From: Glandiceps talaboti
Taxonomy: Eukaryota; Hemichordata; Enteropneusta; Spengelidae
Assembly (NCBI RefSeq): GCF_964340395.1
Contig: NC_135553.1
Span: forward strand, 25,191,449 to 25,255,448
Length of the DNA: 64,000 nucleotides
Direction of reading: 5' to 3'
Program-made: the position numbers and the translations under genes
Part shown: one piece after another, positions 35,701 through 63,942 of the stretch
Layout of the letters: each line of letters starts with the position of its first letter
How positions within the stretch are numbered: position 1 is the stretch's first letter
The notes under the pieces: model-generated
The model's input: the letters and a program-made list of their open reading frames with translations, nothing else
Told to the model about the DNA's origin: nothing
Database searches by the model: none

Positions 35701-38700
35701 TTGTCAAATGAGCAGAGCCAAGCCTTCTTTCCTTCATTGTTAAAGATTCTTTGTAGAAAACTATTGGACAGGTACTTCAAGCATTACAATTTTTCAAATT
35801 TGTTCTACCGTTTCTTAACTTTTGAGTGAAAGCTAACATTAATTTACTTGAACACAGTAGTACATGACAGTAAACAGTGGTTGAATTGTGTCTGACAAAA
35901 GCAGACAAGTAACCCCCCCCCCCCCCATATAAACATTGGTTGATACCTCAGATAATAATGATGTGTATTTCACAATTTTTATCTTTGTAGGCTATGTCAA
36001 GTTGCTATCTATGGCTCCAACATGAAACTTTATGAAATGCAAACACCAATACCAACTGTACTAAGACCAGATTTCATTGAAGTGTAAGTTTATTCACCTT
36101 TTTGTTATTTGTATACCCCCTACTCCACTCCATCATCTAGGCTAGTGGACCCAGTATTAGAATGATGTTAGAATTGATCATGTATTCTCCAATTTATTAT
36201 TGATATTTATTTCAAGACATAATCTGTCGACTTGTAGAACTGAATTCATACATACAGTTCTATAGCCCACACTGCCATTTGGTGTATAATACTAAATAGT
36301 TTGTTCATGATTTGAACCAAATTAAACCTCAGGAGTAGTCATTTACTCATTTACCAAGTTTTTTGTTATAAGTCTTTGTTGTCAGTATGATGCAATCAAC
36401 CACCTTACAAGCCTTATCAACCACCTTACAAGCCTTATCAACCACCTTGCAATCCTTATCAACCACCTTACAAGCCTTATCAACCACCTTACAATCCTTA
36501 TCAACCACCTTACAATCCTTATCAACCACCTTACAATCCTTATCAACCACCTTACAATCCTTATCAACCACCTTACAATCCTTATCAACCACCTTGCAAT
36601 CCTTATCAACCACCTTACAATCCTTATCAACCACCTTGCAATCCTTATCAACCACCTTACAATCCTTATCAACCACCTTACAATCCTTATCAACCACCTT
36701 ACAATCCTTATCAACCACCTTACAATCCTTATCAACCACCTTGCAATCCTTATCAACCACCTTCAACCACCTTACAATCCTTATCAACCACCTTGCAATC
36801 CTTATCAACCACCTTACAATCCTTATCAACCACCTTGCAATCCTTATCAACCACCTTACAATCCTTATCAACCACCTTGCAATCCTTATCAACCACCTTA
36901 CAATCCTTATCAACCACCTTGCAATCCTTATCAACCACCATACAATCCTTATCAACCACCTTACAATCCTTATCAACCACCTTACAATTCTTATCAACCA
37001 CCTTGCAATCCTTATCAACCACCTTGCAATCCTTATCAACCACCTTACAATCCTTATCAACCACCTTACAATCCTTATCAACCACCTTGCAATCCTTATC
37101 AACCACCTTACAATCCTTATCAACCACCTTACAATCCTTATCAACCACCTTACAATTCTTATCAACCACCTTGCAATCCTTATCAACCACCTTGCAATCC
37201 TTATCAACCACCTTGCAATCCTTATCAACCACCTTGCAATCCTTATCAACTTTATAATCGTGTAGAAAATGTTCATAAAGCAAAGATTTGCATTCTTTCA
37301 TAAGAGCATAGGTGCTAGAGATAACTTGTCTTACTTTTGTATACTTGTTGTTGCAGACATGCCCAGGCACTGGCTGCACTCCAGGCTTTCAATCAGTGGA
37401 TAGCTCAGTTTTATCTAGAGATACAAAGACAAGGAAAGGAGCAAGATCAATTTGTTACCATGGTTACCACAATGGTAGAAGCACTTACACAGCTTCTTGG
37501 CAAAGGGGTAAGTCAGGTAAAGAAATACAGAATCAAACTACTATATACAATTGGTAAAATTATTTAATTGACGCATACCTTCGTTGTTAGCTCCAGCTCA
37601 CTTGTAATAAGGATTCAATAATGTACACTGTTTACAAGTATTCAGTGTAAATAGAGGATAATGTTATTATACCACACACAAGCTAAGGTTTATGTGTTTG
37701 AACACAATATGAAATATGAGTCCAAATGTGTAGAAGTGCTATTATTTTTCCAGATTTTCATCGCTTGACTACAATATGATGAAATACCTAACTATCAAAG
37801 CAAGATTGTTTTCTCACCCCATGTCCTTTCCCAATGTTGCAATGTAGCATATAAATGTTGAAAGTGCTTACCTAGAACTTGTTGGTTTATTTTGTAGGTC
37901 CCTGACAAAATAACCCTGTCAGCTGCACATCTCTTCCTATCCATAGCAACCAGTATACGACCAGCATTCCTCATTCAACTACCCAATGTACAGAAACTAT
38001 TCAATGATGTCAGTGGTGGTTCACTCACAACTTTACCAACAGAGGTACGTCAAAAATTACTTTACCAACAGAGGTACGTCAAAAATTACTTTACCAACAG
38101 AGGTACGTCAAAAATTACTTTACCAACAGAGGTACGTCAAATGTTACTTTACCAACAGAGGTACGTCAAATAGTACTTTACCAACAGAGGTACGTCAAAT
38201 AGTACTTTACCAACAGAGGTACGTCAAAAATTACTTTACCAACAGAGGTACGTCAAAAATTACTTTACCAACAGAGATACGTCAAATGTTACTTTACCAA
38301 CAGAGGTACGTCAAAAATTACTTTACCAACAGAGGTACGTCAAAAATTACTTTACCAACAGAGGTACGTCAAATAGTACTTTACCAACAGAGGTACGTCA
38401 AAAATTACTTTACCAACAGAGGTACGTCAAATAGTACTTTACCAACAGAGGTACGTCAAATAGTACTTTACCAACAGAGGTACGTCAAAAATTACTTTAC
38501 CAACAGAGGTACGTCAAAAATTACTTTGCCAACAGAGGTACGTCAAATATTACTTTACCAACAGAGGTACGTCAAATAGTACTTTATGAGTTGTACCTCG
38601 TGTATTGTAGAAAGTCTATACCAACAGAGATAACTCCTTAATAGTTGTACCTGACATGATATAGTAAACATTCTTTAATACACAACCAAATTACTTTTGT

Positions 38701-41700
38701 TCATGTCTACATTTTGACAACATGACTGTTATTTTCCTCATGACAAACTGACAACGATTACTGTTCACCACTAGATGGCAGTGTTGTGAATAAATCAAGT
38801 CAAAACCCCCTTCATCCCTGTCCATCACTGGGGAGGATTTCCGTATAAACTTGAAGTGTGAAAAATAATTTTCAGGTAGAGCTATAAAATAGTTGGTCAT
38901 GATCAAAACAATAATCCTATGTAATCTTTATGACTCCAATGATAAGATAATAGGAATGTCAGAACCTGGGATTGAAACCCTGGCCTTTAAGTCTCCACTG
39001 ATAGATAACAGGAATGTGAGAACCTGGTATTCAAACCCTGGCCTTTAGTTATTTGTCAATGTTATAATCTCTCAATTGTTTCACTGCATATAACACAAAT
39101 ATCTGTAAACATACATGAGGTATAAGGTATGTAGTTTAGGAAATAGATTACACATTGTATATTGATTTGTTTGTGTTGACAGATCCAGATGTTAGTATGT
39201 AGGGCACTATCCAACATTCTGATACTACCCTGGCCTAATATAGCAGAGGCAGACCAACAGTGGGGTCCTAGATCAGCCAATCATATGAATTATATCAAAA
39301 GATTGACAGATCAGTACAGGTCTATAAAGACAGCCCCTCATTTCAGTGAAGATAAACGATTGCAGGAACAAGGTAAAGTTGATATATTGTTATTGATTTA
39401 ATGCTACAATGTTGCCAAAATGTCCTAGATTGACCAATCACCAGCTAATGATATGCTTATCTCATTCTGACATGATCCACAAAACAAATTACGTCAAAAC
39501 TATTTTGAAAGAAAAATATGTGGTTGCATTTATATTGCAGCTGTATTTGATGCACTGAAATTATGTTATGTGTGAACTTGGTGTTAAGATGTGTAGATTA
39601 CTGTACATATAGTATTAAGATGTAGAGTGAATTGATGTTCGGTTTAAAACTGTAAACTGTGAGTGTAAACCACCTTTTGCCTTCCAATAACTATTCTTAA
39701 GTATAAATTGAAACACTAAGACTAAGAAGACATTTTTATCTGTTGTCAGCCAAACCTTGCATAAAGAAGACCTTAGCCATTCTGATAGACCTGGTGGAAT
39801 CAGTCAGTGGTGAAGTGACAAAGACCAAACAGATCTGTTACAGCTCCTTACAAGACTCCATTCAGTTTACTATATCAATATTTCCACTCTACATCAGGCA
39901 ACCAGGTATGGAAGTGTCCTTGACTAATGTTCACAAATACTCTGTATCTGCTCCTGAGTGTGTGTGTGCCTACATGCATGCATGCGTGCATGTCTGAATG
40001 TGTGTGCATGTGCATGCATGCATGTATGCATGTGCGCGTGCATGCCTGTGTGCTTGTGTGATATGCAGATTCTTCATAATACCAGATCTGAACAAGTGTA
40101 AGTCATATAATTATTGCTTTATGTCACAGTTGTAAAAAATTAAACAGTTTCCAGAGGAAGTGTCCAAGCTTTCTAAATGTCTGTAGATTGATGAACTGTG
40201 AACCATATCAAATATGACTCTAAACCTGTATTGTATGCTTACTTGTTTCTTTCACATTTTTATTTCATCAGATGTTGTTGAAGAAATCTTGAGTTTTTTC
40301 CTGGCTGTGTTTCAGTCTCTGAGAGTTCAAATGGGTGTATCTTTTACAGAACAAGCCATACAGACATTTATGAATTTTTTCACAAGGTAAGAATTTTGTG
40401 AGGTCAAAAATGAATTGTTCAGTCAAAAAGCTCAGGTACAATTTTCAACTTTGTGTTTGGAACAAATTTGATACTATGGTTTACCAACACAGATGAATTT
40501 TCATTTGAATTCACACTCAGTTGCATACAGGTATACGATAATGTTATTAGCACTCATATTGTGAATATTTATACTTTTGCAAAGTTTTCTAAAAGTGAAA
40601 TGTCTTTATTTTGTCATCCACAGAGAACAGCTAGCAGACACAATATTAAATGATGGAAGTACAGGATGCCGGATTGTGGAAAAGTAAGTACAGTGTGTCT
40701 TTTATGAAAACACTTAAGGGTATTAGTATTATGTAAAATGTTTAATAATTGCAGGATTTTGTGCTTGTGTATATGAATGTATAAATATGTGTGTATGTGT
40801 GTGATATTAATCCAGCAATTTGTACAAAATGTAATCTTTTGTTTTGTTTTGTAGTTTACTGTGTCTTTCATAAAAACAGATCAGTCAAGATTAGTGTATA
40901 AAATTTGTACTGAAATATATTACCAATCACCGTATAGGTGTATGTATGTACATATATGTGTGTGTGCATGTACGTACCGGTACATGTGTGTATATGTATA
41001 TGTGTGTGTCATATGCTTGTGTATGTGATATTAATCCAATACTTTATAAGAAATGTTATCTTTTATTTTTTAGGTTCTTGAGAATTTTGCAGATTTTAGT
41101 TCAGGAGCCGGGTTCTGCCAGTAAAAGATTTCTACCCAGCATAATTACCCTGTGTATGGACCAAATCTATCCCATCATAGCAGAGGTAAGCATCAGCTGA
41201 TATCAGGATAGTCTTGCTGCTAGACGTTCGGGCTTTCTTTCGATACTATAAGAGAATGAAGTTCGCAGTGAGGGCTTGCCCGAATCCTCGATAGCAATGT
41301 TCGGTCGTGTGTCGTATTTTATCGGAAGAACATCCGAGGTCTAGCAGATAGACTAATATCAGGACTCCTAGTCCTTGCAATAAAACAGTTGGGTTCTCCA
41401 AGAAATAAGCACAGTGATAAATTTATCATTCATAGCAGGAAGATTTATGTGAAGTGATGAGAGGGGTACAATTTGTCATATTAGTCACAAATATTGCACA
41501 GTTATAGTGGTAGTTATCTCATTCATATCAAGTGTATGCATAAATGCCATTCATATGAAGATATGCATAAATAATGCCATCCTTCTTTGCTTAAAACTAA
41601 ACAGTGTTTCTACTAGGGTTTGTGAATGCCTGTAACAGAGGAGAGAAATGATGTGGTGTAAGCTTACAAGAGTTCAATGCCTTGTACCAAAATTTTGATG

Positions 41701-44700
41701 GGGAATCTCAGTAAAATAGTTTTTATGTATTTACCAAGAACATTGGAAACACTTGCCTTTTTGATTCTAAAGTTTGACTGCTTTATTTTGTTACAGCGTT
41801 CTTCACCAGACATCAAGTGTGTGTTGTTTGAATTACTACATTTATTACTACTGTATAATTGGAGGTATTTCTTCAGGACTTCAATACTTGATAGCCTTCA
41901 GTCTGGCAATGAAAACATGGAGAATCAACCACAGTTTATTGCCATCATGCAGGTAAGGATATCATAATGAAAACATGGAGAATCAGCCACAGTTTATTGC
42001 CATCATGCAGGTAAGGATATCATTGTAAACAACACCAAGATGTATCTTAAATCACAGATCAGTTTATTGTAAATTCTGTATGTTCAACATCATGTGGTAT
42101 TTTTTATCTTTCCTGATGTCAGGAGATGTAAAATAGTGTTTGTTCATGCATATAAAGGGGAAAAGTGAACAAAGAGAAATTCTTGCTGCCACTGTTCTGC
42201 AGTTCAAGGCAGCTGGTCTGGTGAGAGAACATACCCCATCTTGCATGTTAAAATTGTATGACTTTTTACTGCAAATAGTATGATAGGTTTGAATCAATCT
42301 TACAATTGGCAAAATATCTGTTGGTATCTTGTTTTTTTCTGACTAATTATTCTAGATTAGGCATCCAGATGGTGTGTGTGTGTGTGTGCGTGTGCGTGTG
42401 TCTACAGGCCTTTGGGCAGTCATTCAATGATTCCTACAGCCAGATATTGCAATATGTAACTTTTCACGTCTTTGTTCTACAGGCCTTTGGACAGTCATTC
42501 CTACAGCCAGATATTGCAATATGTAACTTTTCGTGTCTTTGTTTTACAGGCCTTTGGACAGTCATTCCTACAGCCAGATATTGCAATATGTAACTTTTCA
42601 CGTCTTTGTTCTACAGGCCTTTGGACAGTCATTCCTACAGCCAGATATTGCAATATGTAACTTTTCGTGTCTTTGTTCTACAGGCCTTTGGACAGTCATT
42701 CCTACAGCCAGATATTGCAATATTTAAGCAGAACCTGGAAGCTTTAGAAACTCTGAATGCTAAGTGGAAACTGTATTACAAGGTAAGCTACTTTGCTGGC
42801 TACCAGAAAGTGTAAACCTTTTGTAAGCTTGGAGTTGGCAAATACCTCTACATTACATTCCAGTATTTAGAGACTCTCTATATGTTAACTGTGCATTTTT
42901 GTACAAAAATGACTTTGTAATTAAGAACTTGTTTTTGAAGCTGAAATGTTATTAAAATTATGAGACTGTAGGTGTTCTATTCACTACTATTAATATTGAC
43001 ATGTTATTGGTCAAGTAAGGTGAGAGAGAGCGGGAGGGAGGGAGAGAGAGAGAGATGTGAAATTGATTCATAGTAACTTCAATTTGCATACAAGGGCACT
43101 AGCCGCATTCTATTTTCTCAAGGGCACTATTCATATGACACACTAGTTTTATCAGGGATTTGCTTTGACCGTAGAAAGAATGTAATGTTGTAAAACACCT
43201 TGCCAGGAGTTATAAAACACCTTGCCAGGCCTCATTCAGTTATAAAACACCTTGCCAGGCCTCATTCAGTTATAAAACACCTTGCCAGGCCTCATTCAGT
43301 TATAAACACCTTGCCAGGCCTTATTCGGGCACTAGTAGATGTCATATTACCCCTCTGCTTTTATATACCTGTAATTTCTCTCTGCTTTCAGCACAGGGAA
43401 GTAGGTGCTGCATATCCATGTACTAGCGCTCTCATAGCCAAGCAATGAATGACTATGTATAATATTACCTTTGTAAAGAAAATGAAACTCTTGTCTCCGT
43501 CCAACCGCAGAACATAGTTTCTTAAATTTTATTCTTTAAGTTTTCACCAGCCGTTTTATGTGTAATTTACCGATACAGTTTGTTTGCTTTTAATCAGGGC
43601 TTATTCCTCTATCAGAAAAATGTTTATAAATTTAATTTCTGTGAATACAGAAAATAAACATACAGGAACTTTTGATTAATTTTATGATAATGTAGCATAC
43701 TATCCCCAGTAATTCACAGTGTAGATAGAAGTATAAATCAAAGATATGAGATATAACATTTTCAGAATGATGGCTTGATGTTGTAGTTCTATGTTCATAT
43801 TACATCTGTTTGACTTTTATTTTCAGAAATTTTTTCGTGAGTTGATGCTGCTACAATTCTTGAACGTCCTTCTACAAGTACTAGTACATAAATCTCACGA
43901 TTTGCTCCAAGAGGAAATCATGATTACTATTTACAATATGGCATCCGTTGACTTTGATGCTTTCTATAGCAACTTCCTTCATCAGTTCCTGTCATCGTGT
44001 GATAGTTTAAATGACAGTCAGAAAACTATCTTGGGATCAAACTTTAGCATTGACAAGGTAAATATGAAAGTGACATTGTTTAACTTCAAAGTTATTGCTG
44101 TCCAGAATGCCTGAAAGTGCCCCACTAGGTCGCCGTCCAGAGTGCCTGAAAGTGCCCCACTAGGTCGCAGTCCAGAGTGCCTGAAAGTGCCCGACTACTA
44201 CGGACTAGGTCGCAGTCCAGAGTGCCTGAAAGTGCCCGACTACTACGGACTAGGTCGCAGTCCAGAGTGCCTGAAAGTGCCCCACTAGGTCGCAGTCCAG
44301 AGTGCCTGAAAGTGCCCGACTACTACGGACTAGGTCGCAGTCCAGAGTGCCTGAAAGCACCTGAATACTTTGTGCTTCTGATGCAGTACTTACCATCCAT
44401 AAATAATATATATTTTTCAAATCCAAGTAATTGACAATAATAAAGAAAGATAGTTTTTATTTTATTTATTCATTCTCATTCAAAATCAATCTGGTGCTTC
44501 TGAAAATCAAAGGTTGACACGATGAGTTACATACTCACACAGTCACATGTAGCTTATACGGGGGAAATTACAATTACATTTTTACTAATACAGTTTGATT
44601 TTTACACCGCTGGAAAGGAAATTTAAAACTCAACAAAATGAACAAAACAATAGTCAATTTTGATCCAGTTTTATTGTATATTGTAAGTGAATTGTTATAA

Positions 44701-44957
44701 GTAATCCTCCTATTCAGTGGAAAGTTCCCAGTATATTGTTATGTAAATAAGCTGGACTGCAATAATAGTGGCGTAAATATACAGGAAACTACTATATGTG
44801 TTGGTATAATATTCCTGTTGATAGCTAGATTCAAAATGTTTGTTTTATATTTCAGGACTTACCTTCATTCACACAGAGTTTGAGACGGCTTGTGAATGAT
44901 CTTAGGTACTACAGGATATGCAACTCAGCTCTACCTGAGGGCTCTGTCAAGTTGTGA
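21423..44957 (+). CDS. XPO6: XPO6 (exportin-6), 25 coding exons, complete
   Basis: Exons: 21423-21425, 22299-22392, 22976-23088, 24143-24340, 24911-25070, 25921-26067, 26833-27283, 27574-27700, 28403-28512, 29517-29625, 30667-30759, 31008-31080, 35388-35547, 35991-36083, 37357-37507, 37898-38044, 39183-39372, 39750-39905, 40272-40386, 40624-40683, 41074-41185, 41797-41952, 42684-42782, 43827-44057, 44856-44957. All phases agree and give about 1149 aa (human about 1125). Exportin-6 is a RanGTP-dependent importin-beta-type HEAT-repeat receptor that exports profilin-actin from the nucleus. Diagnostic blocks: TTNERKREIEELLNNF and TSEELACPREDLSVARKEE in the N-terminal part (CRM1/importin-beta region); LFSWIPLS, FEEFLLRMFQQTF and HLRRFEGNSQFP; NITAENECRRLHC and LRDLSSLLQALGR; VCRALSNILILPWPN; VQMGVSFTEQAIQTF; AFGQSFLQPDI; VLVHKSHDLLQEEI; and C-terminal DLPSFTQ and RYYRICN. 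Exon 1 contributes only the ATG, followed at once by GTAAGT. Exon 6 uses a GC donor. Several junctions are amplified into tandem arrays. Confidence 0.96.
23575..23858 (+). mobile_element. tRNA-derived SINE in XPO6 intron 3
   Basis: The head is tRNA-like: TGGCCTAGTGGTTA fits an RNA polymerase III A box and GGTTCGAACCCC a B box, about 40 bases apart. The body includes GGGTACTCCGGTTTCCTCC, a motif shared by several animal SINE families, and the element ends in (ATT)n. A degenerate tRNA-like head of the same family lies at 59062-59130. It is not a functional tRNA gene: the body continues past the tRNA part and the acceptor stem does not close. Confidence 0.8.
25516..25610 (+). pseudogene. Relic copy of the 3' part of XPO6 exon 6
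   Basis: This intron segment matches exon 6 plus its donor region exactly 480 bases downstream (25996-26090). Shared phrases are GAGACTCTGACTCT, ATAGTCCTACAA, TTTGCAATGTT and CATTACA(A/G)TCAGGCAA. The copy still reads openly as DSDSDSPTNNKTFAM in the exon frame, but it lacks the exon start and its GC donor context is altered from GGCAAGT to GGCAAAG. It is a decayed tandem exon duplication. Confidence 0.85.
26108..26505. repeat. Minisatellite, unit about 20-22 bp, XPO6 intron 6
   Basis: About 18 diverged copies of GGCCAGTTTACACCCATATC, starting some 40 bases after the exon 6 donor. It is open in more than one frame but intronic. Confidence 0.9.
26661..26703. repeat. (CAGA)n microsatellite
   Basis: About nine uninterrupted copies of CAGA, followed by imperfect CACAGACA. 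Confidence 0.95.
28750..29030 (+). repeat. Dispersed repeat in XPO6 intron 9 (family 2, copy 1)
   Basis: ACACCAGTCCCTTG-like start, then AGTTTTGTAAA, CAGTTACTA and AGTAGTCT, TTAGGTGTTCAC and AACA(C)CAC(C/A) in the same order as at 47405-47660, across an intergenic distance. Non-coding. Confidence 0.7.
30177..30618. repeat. Minisatellite, 44-bp unit, about 10 copies, XPO6 intron 10
   Basis: The unit starts ATGAGGCTGTAGACCCTAAG and ends ACAGGGTATCTGGTATC; copies are almost identical, suggesting recent expansion or gene conversion. It ends about 50 bases before exon 11 and does not include exon sequence. Confidence 0.95.
31072..34935 (+). repeat. Minisatellite of about 55-bp units carrying the exon 12 donor, about 70 copies
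   Basis: Exon 12 ends TTGGTGGGG followed by GTAAGTTATGACTGA. The array repeats exactly this junction: each unit ends TATATTGGTGGGG and is followed by GTAAGTTATGACTGA(T/C)ATTGA. Unit length varies from 53 to 56 through the number of G before GTAAGT. The interval filled is about 3.86 kb, hence about 70 copies. Variants (GATATTGAGTAG, GACATTGAATAG, GACTTTGAATAG) are interspersed, and a block near 32281-33060 is repeated near 33310-34035, a higher-order duplication. Confidence 0.97.
36395..37250. repeat. Minisatellite, 21-bp unit, about 40 copies, XPO6 intron 14
   Basis: Unit AATCCTTATCAACCACCTTAC with G/A and a few other substitutions. Because 21 is a multiple of three and the unit lacks stops in most frames, long open frames (up to 309 codons) appear on both strands; these are artefacts of the repeat. 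One partial 11-base unit near 36763 shifts the register. Confidence 0.97.
38031..38582 (+). repeat. Minisatellite of 29-bp units carrying the exon 16 donor, 19 copies
   Basis: Exon 16 ends CTTTACCAACAGAG followed by GTACGT. That junction recurs at exactly 29-base spacing from 38045 to 38567 (19 positions). In 18 of them GAG|GTACGT is intact; at 38277 the GT is changed to AT. The segment is open in the exon frame over the whole array. Confidence 0.97.
39957..40060. repeat. Alternating purine-pyrimidine (GCAT/GT)n tract in XPO6 intron 18
   Basis: About 100 bases of TGTG, GCATGCAT and GCGC alternation beginning about 50 bases after the exon 18 donor. Such sequence can adopt Z-DNA or cruciform structure. 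A weaker GT/AT tract lies at 40938-41030. Confidence 0.8.
41209..41355. mobile_element. 147-bp MITE with 9-bp target duplication, XPO6 intron 21
   Basis: The ends are inverted: TAGTCTTGCTGCTAGAC at the left and GTCTAGCAGATAGACTA at the right. It is flanked on both sides by ATATCAGGA (41200-41208 and 41356-41364), a perfect 9-base duplication. A 9-base duplication is typical of Mutator-like elements, so a non-autonomous MULE is the best guess. It is more GC-rich than its surroundings and begins 24 bases after the exon 21 donor. Confidence 0.85.
41909..42022 (+). repeat. Two-copy tandem duplication of the exon 22 donor junction
   Basis: The end of exon 22 and its donor (GAAAACATGGAGAATCA ... 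CATCATGCAG|GTAAGGATATCAT) is repeated 58 bases further on with one or two changes (CAACC to CAGCC). The first copy, with its donor at 41953, keeps the reading frame into exon 23; using the second (42011) would read into TAA. Confidence 0.95.
42401..42728 (+). repeat. Tandem array of the exon 23 acceptor plus exon start, 5 copies of 67 bp
   Basis: Five acceptors CTACAG|GCCTTTGG at exon-start positions 42408, 42483, 42550, 42617 and 42684; the last four are exactly 67 apart and the first 75 because of an 8-base insertion. Only the last copy continues as ATATTTAAGCAG into the conserved protein; the four others read ATATGTAAC. The preceding GT tract at 42372-42402 is a microsatellite. Confidence 0.97.
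43196..43325. repeat. Minisatellite, about 30-bp unit, 4-5 copies, XPO6 intron 23
   Basis: Unit TTATAAAACACCTTGCCAGG followed by CCTCATTCAG, nearly identical copies. Confidence 0.95.
44104..44358. repeat. Minisatellite with two interleaved unit lengths, XPO6 intron 24
   Basis: Units start TCCAGAGTGCCTGAAAGTGC and continue either CCCACTAGGTCGCAG or the longer CCGACTACTACGGACTAGGT form. It begins about 45 bases after the exon 24 donor. Not part of the exon. Confidence 0.9.
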
Positions 44958-45944
44958 TGGTAATGTATACCAGGGGTAATACCCATGCCCAAAGGATTTC
45001 GGATGCGACACAAAAATCCAACTGATATCAGAGAATATTGCCCACATTACAACAATTTTGTTAAACTGAAATTCAGTTGCTGCCTCAGCACTGCACCTTG
45101 TTTTTAAAATTTGACTGAAATTCATCAAGGTGTGGCATGCTTGTTCCAAACACCTGTAACAATTGAGTGTAGTGCCCTCATCCAATTTCTATGGGAGAAT
45201 GTGGCCAATCAGTGGAGCACCCTCATCCAATTTCTATGGGAGAATGTGGCCAATCAGTGGAGCACCCTCATCCAATTTCTATGGGAGAATGTGGCTAATC
45301 AATGGAGCACCCTCATCCAATTTCTATGGGAGAATGTGGCCAATCAGTGGAGCACCCTCATCCAATTTCTATTGGAGAATGTGGCTAATCAGCGTAGACA
45401 CAGCGTATTGGTGAAATCCATCTCAGCTTTGGGGTGACACTGTGTGTATGGATTTGACAGAGAGAGAGTCAAGCAGCAGTCCTTGTTTTTAGATTGAAAT
45501 TCAATGACAATGGAACATTCCAACTCGCAGAAATATTGCTGCAAGTAATAGTATACTCACAAACTCAAATGATTGTAGATGACAAGATACATTTTCTAAG
45601 TGACTCGTTAGTTTTTTCAGCTTGCTGGGTTTGATATGATGAGAACTGGATACTAGGCAATATAATGTGTATATTTCATGGATCTATTTGGTACTATTGT
45701 GCTGTAAGCTCTTGAAACATTGCACAGATATGTTAGTAAAGTGATGTAGAATCTATAGTTGTATAGTTTTATCAATATTCAACAATAATCATGTGAAAAT
45801 GGTCAGAGATTTAATCAGTTTGTTTCTGCTTGTTGTCTATCTTGTACTTTGCAATGACATATAAAGAAAACAAAACTCTGAAATTCAATTTTTGTTTTGT
45901 AATGTACATAAGCTACATGCCTGAACAAATTGTTCTGGAATAAA
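44958..45944 (+). terminator. XPO6 3' UTR and poly(A) signal
   Basis: About 1 kb between the stop codon and AATAAA at 45939-45944. It contains a 45-bp minisatellite (about five copies, 45176-45395; unit with CCCTCATCCAATTTCTATGG and GAGAATGTGGCCAATCAG). The repeat creates a 108-codon frame which I regard as non-coding. Confidence 0.65.
45176..45395. repeat. 45-bp minisatellite in XPO6 3' UTR, about 5 copies
   Basis: Exact 45-base periodicity, with C/T and A/G differences among copies and a more diverged final copy. Confidence 0.95.
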
Positions 45945-45984
45945 GACAACTTGTATATTGTATGAAATGTCAAAACTGTAGTGT

Positions 45985-45990
45985 TTTATT
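45985..45990 (-). terminator. Candidate poly(A) signal of the - strand helical-protein gene
   Basis: AATAAA on the - strand, only 41 bases beyond the XPO6 signal and pointing at it. It is the first hexamer downstream of the last exons of the convergent gene. Predicted cleavage sites of both genes fall in the same 30-base interval. Confidence 0.5.
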
Positions 45991-46140
45991 TCTTGACTAA
46001 TATCAACAATTTATTACATGAGGGGATAATTTCTTAGAATGCCATATTCACCATAAAACAGAAAATATTTACATGTTCTCAAGACTGTAGACAGAAGCAA
46101 AACATGATAGATTAATAGTCAATACCCTAATAATACCATT

Positions 46141-63942
<17,802 letters not shown>

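Noticed and set aside
36347-37379. Several 120-309-codon frames with periodic peptides
   Set aside because: Entirely produced by the 21-bp intronic minisatellite.
31072-38582. CRISPR-like array
   Set aside because: Regular repeats are contiguous minisatellites without unique spacers, in a eukaryotic gene.
45111-45437. 108-codon frame with IQFLWENVANQWSTL repeats
   Set aside because: Lies in the XPO6 3' UTR and is caused by the 45-bp repeat.
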